In this document: positions 24,529 to 31,102 of the stretch, in pieces
Numbering within the stretch: the stretch's first letter is position 1
How the letters are laid out: each line of letters opens with the position of its first letter
Source: a virus
Reading direction: 5' to 3' (one strand)
DNA: 34,868 nt
Virus record (IMG/VR): IMGVR_UViG_3300020437_000933
Coordinates: 1-34,868 of that record
The notes under the pieces: generated by a model
Databases searched by the model: none
Seen by the model: only the letters and a program-made list of their open reading frames with translations
Told to the model about the DNA's origin: nothing
Made by a program: the position numbers and the translations under genes

Positions 24529-25221
24529 ATGAGTAACAAGCAGCTGCTTAGTGAAAGCACAATAAGAAGATTTATGGCATTAGCAAAAGTTGACAGGCTC
24601 ACTGACAACTTTATCAACGAAAAGGTCCACAAAGATGATATTGAAGAAGTCTATATGGAAGAAGACGACATGGACGAAGGCTTAGGTGAGGACGAAATGT
24701 CGGAAGGTTCCTATATGGACGAGGATGAAGAAGCTAACGAAGGCCACTGTATGGAAGAAGGCAACTGTATGGAAGAAGACGAAATGGTCATGGAAGATGA
24801 ACTTTTCGAGCAAGAAGAAGATGACCCAATGGACGATGCAGAAGAAGACGAAGAAGGTATGGCCGATGAGCCAATCGGCGCAGAGCCTGGAGCCCAAATG
24901 GGAGAAGCGGATGTTAGTCTAACCGAAGAGGAGGCTCAACTTTTGGTTGATCTGGGTGAGAGATTGAAGATGGCCATGGAAGGTTCTGGTGATGAAGCAG
25001 AGGAGCCAGATGATATGATGCCAGACGATGAGGAAATGGAATTTGACATCGGCGCCGACGATGAAGAACCGGCCGACGAAGAAGAACCAGAAGAAGACGA
25101 CATGCCAGAGGACGAAGAAGAGGAAGACGAAGAAGAGGAAGCTCTTCAAGAGGAACTAGTACAAGAAGTTCTTCGTAGAGTCACACAAAGAATTATCAGA
25201 GAAAAAATGAACAAAAAGTAA
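24529..25221 (+). CDS. Highly acidic protein, possible prohead core/scaffold component
   Basis: The 230-residue protein is extraordinarily rich in Glu and Asp (most of residues 35-205), with a basic, helical N-terminus and a C-terminal helix ending VLRRVTQRIIREKMNKK. The N-terminus MSNKQLLSES resembles T4 scaffold gp22 (MLKEQLIAEA), with an (L/I)xE-type site at L7-S8-E9. T4 gp67/gp68 prohead core proteins are similarly acidic. These features fit a scaffold or core protein cleaved during head maturation. It is preceded by AAAAGGAGA and followed by a terminator. No sequence family match is claimed; an acidic DNA mimic is the main alternative. Confidence 0.6.
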   Translation: MSNKQLLSESTIRRFMALAKVDRLTDNFINEKVHKDDIEEVYMEEDDMDEGLGEDEMSEGSYMDEDEEANEGHCMEEGNCMEEDEMVMEDELFEQEEDDPMDDAEEDEEGMADEPIGAEPGAQMGEADVSLTEEEAQLLVDLGERLKMAMEGSGDEAEEPDDMMPDDEEMEFDIGADDEEPADEEEPEEDDMPEDEEEEDEEEEALQEELVQEVLRRVTQRIIREKMNKK

Positions 25222-25250
25222 AATACAATTTAAGCTCATTTAAATTTTAA

Positions 25251-25280
25251 AAACCCCAAAGATTTCTTTGGGGTTTTTTT
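25251..25280 (+). terminator. Rho-independent terminator after the acidic protein gene
   Basis: An 11-base stem, AAACCCCAAAG (25251-25261) and CTTTGGGGTTT (25266-25276), with an ATTT loop runs into T7 (25274-25280). A new promoter starts two bases later, so this is a clean transcription-unit boundary. Confidence 0.93.
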
Positions 25281-25281
25281 A

Positions 25282-25310
25282 TGGACAAGCTAAAACAAAT
25301 TTGATATAAT
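25282..25310 (+). promoter_or_regulatory. Sigma-70-like promoter before the protease block
   Basis: TGGACA (25282-25287), a 17-base spacer and a perfect TATAAT (25305-25310), directly after the terminator and about 45 bases before the next start codon at 25354. Confidence 0.75.
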
Positions 25311-25353
25311 ACTTACTAACAGATGCTTGAAAATAATACGGAGGGCATTTGTT

Positions 25354-25608
25354 ATGAATAGCATACTAACAGGTCACTATTGGAAGGTTTCAGAAAATGT
25401 ATTTAACATACAAGTCACCTGTGAGTCTAGCGATGAAAAAGTGGTTTCTGATTTTTTTTCAAACTGGACAAATGCTGGAGAAGGAATTGATCACGAAAGG
25501 CATAAAAAAATATTAATCTTTACAAAAACTTTTACAAATGAAGCAGAATTTAATAAAATTATTAGAACTATAAATAAAAATACAATTATCTTGGAAGAGG
25601 CAGTATGA
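25354..25608 (+). CDS. Small hypothetical protein coupled to the ClpP-like protease
   Basis: This 84-residue protein uses the ATG at 25354, with GGAGGG 8 bases upstream; an in-frame TTG 27 bases earlier lacks a ribosome site. It looks like a small alpha/beta protein, with a strand pattern FNIQVTCES ... ILIFTKTFT and a C-terminal helix-strand. The stop overlaps the protease start as ATGA. No family recognised; it may be a partner of the protease. Confidence 0.6.
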   Translation: MNSILTGHYWKVSENVFNIQVTCESSDEKVVSDFFSNWTNAGEGIDHERHKKILIFTKTFTNEAEFNKIIRTINKNTIILEEAV

Positions 25609-26294
25609 CTGACAAAAAGAAAAAAAAGAATAAAAACAAAGAGTTGGACTCGAAGAGTCCAACGGTAACCACTGACGATAAGCAGGTTGTTATTATAAAT
25701 AACATCCAACCACCGACCGACGATATTCCAGAACTTAGAACAATCAGCTTGTATGGCGATATCACGGAACGCAAAGGGGCTGAAGTTACAGCTGCTTTAT
25801 TATACCTCGAAAGCACATCAGTAACTCAGGTCTTAAAAGACCCTACCGACCCTGAATCTGATATTCTTGCTGTTGCGCGACCTATCAGTATGTACGTATC
25901 AACTCACGGCGGTGTTGCTTCGGATATGTTCTCTATTCTTGACATTATGGAAATGGTTAAGAAGAACACTTGCGATATCCATACGTATGGTGTTGGTAAG
26001 GTTATGTCTGCTGGTGTGCCTATCCTTGCGGCTGGTACAAAGGGAAAGCGAAAGATAGGAAAAAACTGTCGAATCATGCTACACAATGTTATGGCCGGCA
26101 CAGGCGGTACAATTTTCTCGATGGAAAACGAGTTAGAAGAAATTAAATGGGTGCAAGATAGTTATATAGATATGCTCGCCGGGTATACAAAAATGACTAA
26201 GACAAAGATTAAAAAGATGCTCAAAACCCAGCGGGATGTATATATCTCTGCCGAAGAAGCAATTGAGTTGGGCATTGCTGACGAAATCATCTAA
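25605..26294 (+). CDS. ClpP-fold serine protease
   Basis: The 229-residue protein has a Lys/Asn-rich, likely disordered N-terminus (1-40) and a ClpP fold. The substrate strand STHGGVASDMFSIL (99-112) corresponds to NSPGG. The catalytic triad reads S135 (KVMSAGVPILAAG), H160 (RIMLHNV) and D211 (TQRDVYISAEEA), followed by AIELGIADEI, the ClpP ending. All triad residues are present. It may act as a ClpP substitute with host Clp ATPases. Alternatively, given its place between a scaffold-like protein and a protein with a capsid-targeting-like N-terminus, it may be the prohead maturation protease. Phage ClpP-like prohead proteases are known. The sequence alone does not choose. Confidence 0.88.
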   Translation: MTDKKKKKNKNKELDSKSPTVTTDDKQVVIINNIQPPTDDIPELRTISLYGDITERKGAEVTAALLYLESTSVTQVLKDPTDPESDILAVARPISMYVSTHGGVASDMFSILDIMEMVKKNTCDIHTYGVGKVMSAGVPILAAGTKGKRKIGKNCRIMLHNVMAGTGGTIFSMENELEEIKWVQDSYIDMLAGYTKMTKTKIKKMLKTQRDVYISAEEAIELGIADEII

Positions 26295-26314
26295 TTATAT
26301 TAAGGAGATAAAGA

Positions 26315-27898
26315 ATGAGCTGGCACAAAGAATTTCTATCTGAGAATCAAAACAAGAACGTACTATCCAATAAGAGTGGGCTCTTCAAGCTAATCGAAGA
26401 AGTTTACTCAGAAAAACTCACTAAGAAAGAGAAGAGTTTAATATCAGAGGACTTTATTCAGAACACCCTGTTCGAGATATTTTCTGGAATTGATTATAAT
26501 AACTTAATCCGTAGACCAATAAACGAAAACAAAGACCTTGAAACTTTGCTTGCAGAACAAGAAGAGCTGACAGATGAAGAGATTCGACTTGGCTTGCCAA
26601 AATTAAGGATTTCAGAGGATTGGGGTAAGCCAGAATCAAATGATAGACAAATCATCCAAAGATTTTCAGCAGCGATTACAGGAGAAACTTTGCAAGAAAA
26701 ACTTGCAACAGTTAATAATGTTGCAACTGGGCAAGTTCAGATGGCATCGTTAGGTCAGATTCTGGGAACTCTTGTTGTTCTTGAGTGTCTTTACACTATT
26801 TTGGCACAATTCACTGAGTCAGCAGGCGGCTTTATTTTCGAAGGCTTCTTGGCAGGTTTGTTCGGTAAGGATGCAGTTCAGATAACTGACGTAGGTGAAG
26901 ATTCTGGGGATGCAACTGGTAAACCAATTACTGACGTTGAGCTCGGAGGCCGCGAGTATTCCTTGAAACTTTTAGGCCCAACAACAGCAGTCAAGGGCTC
27001 TTGGGTAAATATGGTAGAGCATTTTGCATCCGGCCGCGACCACGTTGTTTATTTGGATGCTAGACGTTCGGGTAAGGGAACAGCGGACAGTTTAGTCTTC
27101 GGCGAATTTGTAATAACGATGGAGAACTTTATCAAGATTTTCTATGAACCGTTTAGAGGGTTTAAACCTATTGAGGGTAAGTTCAAAAACAAAGAGCAGC
27201 TTGTATCTGCTATGGAGGAGTTTGGCGATCAGTTGTTCTTTGTGAAACTTGACTCCAAACCAGTGATTGATGGTAAGTCAGTACGCAAAGTCAATTTCAA
27301 GATGGCAGGTAAGAACGCCCCACTAGAGCGAGAGGCTCTTATGAATTTGATTCAGCGAGCAGAAGAGCTTCCATCTGGTATCTTTAGTAGGTACGAAGAA
27401 GACTACACCAAAGCCTCAGAAAAGGTTAGGAGGCTATGGGGGGACTACAATCAGTTTCAAGCCGTTGCAAAAGCGATAGAGACATTTTCAGCAAAGCCCG
27501 GCGAAGATACTAAAGCAGGGGTTATTGCAGCTCTTAAGAAAACCGCAGGATATAAAAAGCCAGAACAATTTGAGTTCACAGTTCTGCAAGCGGAATCTAT
27601 TGCAAATTTTGAGCATATTGGTAAATTATTGTTGGGAGAAAAGCAGCTTAAAAAGACTTGGATGCTTTATTCCGGCATATTAAAGAAAACCATTACGCCT
27701 GTTTATCTGTCGATGGCCCGCTTCAACGAAAATGTATCTAATTATTTCATGGGTGCTGAAGGTAGCCAGAGAAAAGCTTTCGCTCTCGCTGCACAACAAG
27801 AGCTTGGCACCCTCAAGGAAGCAACAGATGAGGCCATCTCTGCGGTAGAGCAGTCAGAGAAAGATGAATACACGCCAGAAAAAGTAGCTGCCGAGTAA
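26315..27898 (+). CDS. Putative internal head protein with a PD-(D/E)XK-like core
   Basis: The 527-residue protein begins MSWHKEFLSE, which matches the T4 internal-protein capsid-targeting sequence (MKTYQEFIAE) in length and in the EF(I/L)xE cleavage pattern at residues 6-10. Residues about 170-220 resemble a PD-(D/E)XK nuclease: a helix with E176 (GGFIFEGFLAGLFG), D207 in ITDV and YSLK (K218), although the second acidic residue is replaced by Ser, so activity is doubtful. The remainder is mostly helical and Lys/Glu-rich. AAGGAGA precedes the ATG. A protein packed in the head and injected with DNA, perhaps protecting it or attacking host DNA, is an inference. Confidence 0.5.
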   Translation: MSWHKEFLSENQNKNVLSNKSGLFKLIEEVYSEKLTKKEKSLISEDFIQNTLFEIFSGIDYNNLIRRPINENKDLETLLAEQEELTDEEIRLGLPKLRISEDWGKPESNDRQIIQRFSAAITGETLQEKLATVNNVATGQVQMASLGQILGTLVVLECLYTILAQFTESAGGFIFEGFLAGLFGKDAVQITDVGEDSGDATGKPITDVELGGREYSLKLLGPTTAVKGSWVNMVEHFASGRDHVVYLDARRSGKGTADSLVFGEFVITMENFIKIFYEPFRGFKPIEGKFKNKEQLVSAMEEFGDQLFFVKLDSKPVIDGKSVRKVNFKMAGKNAPLEREALMNLIQRAEELPSGIFSRYEEDYTKASEKVRRLWGDYNQFQAVAKAIETFSAKPGEDTKAGVIAALKKTAGYKKPEQFEFTVLQAESIANFEHIGKLLLGEKQLKKTWMLYSGILKKTITPVYLSMARFNENVSNYFMGAEGSQRKAFALAAQQELGTLKEATDEAISAVEQSEKDEYTPEKVAAE

Positions 27899-27906
27899 AA
27901 AACTGC

Positions 27907-27934
27907 TTGACATTTTCTCAAAATACATTATAAT
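27907..27934 (+). promoter_or_regulatory. Strong sigma-70-like promoter for groEL
   Basis: Consensus TTGACA (27907-27912), a 16-base spacer and consensus TATAAT (27929-27934). The groEL start follows 28 bases later. The best promoter match in the window. Confidence 0.85.
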
Positions 27935-27961
27935 AGTAGTATCATAGTAAAGTGAGGTATA

Positions 27962-29527
27962 ATGACTACTAAATTAGAACACGGCCAGACCCTACGCAAC
28001 AAGGTCTTGGAGGGTGTAAACACCCTGGCTGATTATGTTGCAACCACTCTTGGCCCTAAAGGTCAGAACGTTCTCATCCACCAGAAAGACAAGAGACCAT
28101 TCATTACAAAAGACGGCGTTACTGTTGCCCAGAATGTCAGTTTTGAAGAGCCGCACATGAATGCAGGAGCAGAAGTTGTGAAGCAAGTATCAGCAATGAC
28201 AAACGTCGAAGCTGGTGATGGTACAACGACAAGCACAATTCTGGCGCGAGAAATACTACGTCAAGCCAATAAACACATTGAGGCGGGTGTTAGTCCCATT
28301 GAGATTAAACGCGGCCTAGACAAGTGTTGTGAGGTTGTATGTGAAGGCATCGCTGGCCTTTCAAAGCCCATCTCTTCTGTTGAAGATATTCGACATATTG
28401 CTACAATTTCCGCAAACAACGATAATGTTATCGGTGAATTGGTATCAACAGCTGTCGATAAGGTTGGTAAGAATGGCTCCATCTCTGTTGAAGATGCAAA
28501 ATCACACGAGACAACACTTGAGCTTGTAGAGGGCTTCAAGTTTAGGTCTGGGTATGCAGCACGAGCATTTGTGACTGATGAACGCAGAGGTCTGATTAAG
28601 TATGAAAATCCAATGTTTCTTGTTACAGATAGTAAGATAGATCAGGTAAACGATATTCTTCCAGCTCTGGAGATTGCAGCAAGAGAAGGGCGCCCGTTTG
28701 TTATTGTTGCAGAAGACATCGAAGGACAAGCACTAGCAGCGTTGATTATGAACACGATTCGTGGCTCTATGAAAGTCGCAGCTGTTAAGGCTCCGAGTTA
28801 TGGCGAAGACCGTAGAGGAATCATGAACGACTTGGCTACAGCCACAGGGGCAAAGTTCTTTCAACAGTCAATGGGTCACAAATTAACTGAAGTATCTTTA
28901 GTAGATTTTGGCAAAGCTTCTTCTGTAGAAATCAGTAAGGCACAGACTACTGTTGTTGATGGTGAGGGCGACTACGATGAAGTAGAGAATAGAATTGAGG
29001 AGATAAAGAATGAGATTAAAGATACTGAAGATCTACACGCAGCTCAGCGTCTTCAAGATAGAATTACTCGCCTTTCTTCTGGTGTCGCTATTATACGTGT
29101 CGGCGCAAGTTCTGAGGTAGAGATGATTGAAAAGAAACATCGAATTGAAGATGCTTTAGAAGCTGTAAACTCAGCTCAGCAAGAGGGAATTGTTCTGGGT
29201 GGAGGAATGACACTTCTTCGTATCTCCGACGCCTTAAACGTAGAATTTGATAATGAAGAACAGACTGCATCGCTTGGTATAATTAAGAAAGCTCTAGCTT
29301 CTCCGTTCAATACTATGGCTACAAATGCAGGCCACAACCCAGAAGTTCTACGCTTAACTATTGGACAGTGTGAAGACTTCGAAGGGTTCAACTTTTTAAC
29401 AAACAAAAAAGAAGATCTATTTCAATCAGGAGTTATCGACCCAGCGAAGGTAACACGCTGTGCGGTAAAGAACGCGATATCAGTTGCTGGGACTCTTTTG
29501 TTAACTAATCATAGCATTGTCCACTAG
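27962..29527 (+). CDS. groEL: GroEL chaperonin
   Basis: The 521-residue protein is a GroEL: TLGPKGQNVLI (29-39), TKDGVTVA (49-56, catalytic-loop D51), GDGTTTST (85-92), an apical domain with RSGYAARAFVTD and a VGAxSEVEMIEKKHRIEDAL segment with the ATPase-essential Asp, followed by a late Gly-rich GGG. The C-terminus ends SIVH, without the GGM repeat tail of bacterial GroEL, and it is about 25 residues shorter than the usual 545. Phage chaperonins of this kind fold phage capsid proteins. The phage's own co-chaperonin is encoded at 13.1 kb. It has its own consensus promoter, hinting at high expression, and GTGAGG as ribosome site. Confidence 0.95.
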   Translation: MTTKLEHGQTLRNKVLEGVNTLADYVATTLGPKGQNVLIHQKDKRPFITKDGVTVAQNVSFEEPHMNAGAEVVKQVSAMTNVEAGDGTTTSTILAREILRQANKHIEAGVSPIEIKRGLDKCCEVVCEGIAGLSKPISSVEDIRHIATISANNDNVIGELVSTAVDKVGKNGSISVEDAKSHETTLELVEGFKFRSGYAARAFVTDERRGLIKYENPMFLVTDSKIDQVNDILPALEIAAREGRPFVIVAEDIEGQALAALIMNTIRGSMKVAAVKAPSYGEDRRGIMNDLATATGAKFFQQSMGHKLTEVSLVDFGKASSVEISKAQTTVVDGEGDYDEVENRIEEIKNEIKDTEDLHAAQRLQDRITRLSSGVAIIRVGASSEVEMIEKKHRIEDALEAVNSAQQEGIVLGGGMTLLRISDALNVEFDNEEQTASLGIIKKALASPFNTMATNAGHNPEVLRLTIGQCEDFEGFNFLTNKKEDLFQSGVIDPAKVTRCAVKNAISVAGTLLLTNHSIVH

Positions 29528-29566
29528 CATCTACTACTTACTAGTAAATGGCTGGAGGGCTTACCA

Positions 29567-29839
29567 ATGAGTGATGAAAGCAAAGTATGTATGCTTGAAA
29601 TGCAAGTTAAACTAGATAAAGTTTGCAATGGTATCGAGGTTATGCAAGACAAGCAAGAAGAGATGTCGCAAGACATTGCAAAAATAAAAGAAGCAGTATA
29701 TAACCCAGACCAAGGCTTATACGCCCGCCTGCGTGAGCTAGAATCTTGGAAACAAACTTCGTCAAGAATGATATGGACTTTGTTTACTACGGTCGTGGGT
29801 TTAATAGGTGCTTTTGTGCTAAAATCAATAGGAAAATAA
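29567..29839 (+). CDS. XhlA-like coiled-coil membrane protein
   Basis: This 90-residue protein has an N-terminal coiled coil (about 8-60) and one C-terminal transmembrane helix (68-86, MIWTLFTTVVGLIGAFVLKSI). The layout matches the XhlA/hemolysin-like family, which assists holins at the membrane. GGAGGG precedes the ATG. It may be a holin accessory; the endolysin-like gene is 7 kb upstream, so they are not in one cassette. Confidence 0.6.
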   Translation: MSDESKVCMLEMQVKLDKVCNGIEVMQDKQEEMSQDIAKIKEAVYNPDQGLYARLRELESWKQTSSRMIWTLFTTVVGLIGAFVLKSIGK

Positions 29840-29840
29840 T

Positions 29841-30128
29841 ATGCTCTTAAAATTAAGACAACTAGTGGTAGAAAACCTAGGTTACAAAAGAAACATTACA
29901 AGTAAAATTGTTTATATAAACAGCAACAATATTATATCAATTACAGATTACGCCGGAGCTTCAGACTTTTTACTGTCAGAAGGTTCACAGTTTTCTAACG
30001 ACAGCTTCTCTTTGATTAGAGTGAGTAACGGAAATAAGACTGAAGATGTGATCACTTTCGGTGATGCAGATTCCATATACTCTATGACCAGGGGCGAGCA
30101 ACTTCAACGAAGGCTTTTAAATGACTGA
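29841..30128 (+). CDS. Hypothetical protein
   Basis: The 95-residue product starts one base after the preceding stop and overlaps the glutaredoxin gene by 8 bases. It looks like a small mixed alpha/beta protein, with IVYINSNNIISITDY and a C-terminal RRLLND helix. No recognised domain. It is accepted as a gene because of its spacing and the lack of any competing reading frame. Confidence 0.55.
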   Translation: MLLKLRQLVVENLGYKRNITSKIVYINSNNIISITDYAGASDFLLSEGSQFSNDSFSLIRVSNGNKTEDVITFGDADSIYSMTRGEQLQRRLLND

Positions 30129-30375
30129 CAACAGATATATAATCATTGGCCGGAGTACTTGTCCGTTTTGCTGTATGGCTGCCGATTTATGTAAAGCAGA
30201 AAAAATTCAGCACATAATGCTAGATTATGCAAAAGACGAAGATATCTTAGAAGATTATAAAACTTTCCATCAACAGAATACCGTACCAATTATTCTTGAG
30301 AACTGTCTAAAAACAGGTTACACTAAAAAGATAGGTGGATATTCTGATTTGGTGGCTCTATTATCGAGTAAATAA
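30121..30375 (+). CDS. Glutaredoxin
   Basis: The 84-residue protein has the glutaredoxin fold: the redox site CPFC (14-17) after the first strand, TVPII with the cis-Pro (54-58) and GGYSDL (about 73-78) near the end. It is a dithiol type, with an extra Cys beside the motif (CPFCC). Glutaredoxins reduce disulfides and could recharge the C-terminal Cys pair of the phage NrdJ. It is coupled by overlap to the preceding gene and followed after one base by the next. Confidence 0.92.
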   Translation: MTDNRYIIIGRSTCPFCCMAADLCKAEKIQHIMLDYAKDEDILEDYKTFHQQNTVPIILENCLKTGYTKKIGGYSDLVALLSSK

Positions 30376-30376
30376 A

Positions 30377-30721
30377 GTGTCAAAAGAAAAAGACATATCA
30401 GTAGAAATTTCATCAGCTGCTATAAAAATCATGCATGATGCAGCCGAACCTTATTACTATAGGGTTGACTCCCTTATAGAGGATCATTACCAGGGTATAC
30501 AAAATTTTAGTGAAAGTTCGTTAATGGCTATGATGGAATTAAGAATTAGTTTACAGATACTATTAACCTACCTTAAAGACTTGCTTGAGCAAGTGCATGA
30601 GCAGAATGTCAAAAGTCTTCATATCCCTCCGGAGGAGTTAAAGTCTATAGTTTCATTAGCCAAAGGGTTATCCGCAGCCAGCCTTATTCAGCTAGATAAT
30701 ACTAATCTAAGAGATCAATAG
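30377..30721 (+). CDS. Helical hypothetical protein
   Basis: This 114-residue protein is predicted almost entirely helical, with Leu-rich segments and no membrane span. The GTG at 30377 lies one base after the glutaredoxin stop; an in-frame GTG 42 bases upstream inside glutaredoxin is less likely. Its stop overlaps the next GTG start as TAGTG. Family unknown. Confidence 0.5.
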   Translation: MSKEKDISVEISSAAIKIMHDAAEPYYYRVDSLIEDHYQGIQNFSESSLMAMMELRISLQILLTYLKDLLEQVHEQNVKSLHIPPEELKSIVSLAKGLSAASLIQLDNTNLRDQ

Positions 30722-31059
30722 TGAAACTCTTAATAGGTATATTATTTTTTTTATGCGGCCAGGTCGCGGGCTGGTATCAACTTAATCTACAAAAAATGTA
30801 TGACTGGTGGGCCGATAAAGCAATTTTATCAGCTATTTTAGTGGGTGTGCCAACAAGTATTTTATTTTGGTATGGATGGAAATATATATCAGAGGCGACA
30901 GGTTCAGTTTGGTCAGCAAGATTTATTGGCTCTTCTGCTGGTTTTGTTGTATTCCCAATATTGACTTGGTTTATGTTAGGTGAGTCTATGTTCACAGCAA
31001 AAACGCTTGTTTGCCTGGCTCTTTCTATACTGATTATCTTGATACAGATTTTTTATTAA
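30721..31059 (+). CDS. Four-helix integral membrane protein
   Basis: This 112-residue protein has four hydrophobic segments (about 1-18, 36-54, 67-85 and 91-112) and starts at a GTG overlapping the upstream stop. Size and layout recall small multidrug-resistance/EamA-type half-transporters or a phage membrane protein. No signature residues (such as the conserved membrane Glu of SMR) are obvious. Transport or membrane remodelling is possible; function is unknown. Confidence 0.6.
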   Translation: MKLLIGILFFLCGQVAGWYQLNLQKMYDWWADKAILSAILVGVPTSILFWYGWKYISEATGSVWSARFIGSSAGFVVFPILTWFMLGESMFTAKTLVCLALSILIILIQIFY

Positions 31060-31074
31060 CACTAGAAAAACATA

Positions 31075-31083
31075 ACTATTTAT
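31075..31083 (+). promoter_or_regulatory. ACTATTTAT element upstream of the 607-aa gene
   Basis: The same 9-base string as at 24476-24484, here 20 bases before the start of another probable head component. See that entry; evidence is limited to two occurrences. Confidence 0.2.
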
Positions 31084-31102
31084 AGTAAAAAGGTGTTTCT
31101 TT

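Noticed and set aside
24682-25149. Antisense reading frames opposite the acidic protein
   Set aside because: These are shadows of GAA/GAC-rich codons (Phe/Val-rich products), with no ribosome sites or promoters.
29528-29566. Possible terminator after groEL
   Set aside because: TACTAGTA is a short palindrome with no GC stem and no T-run.
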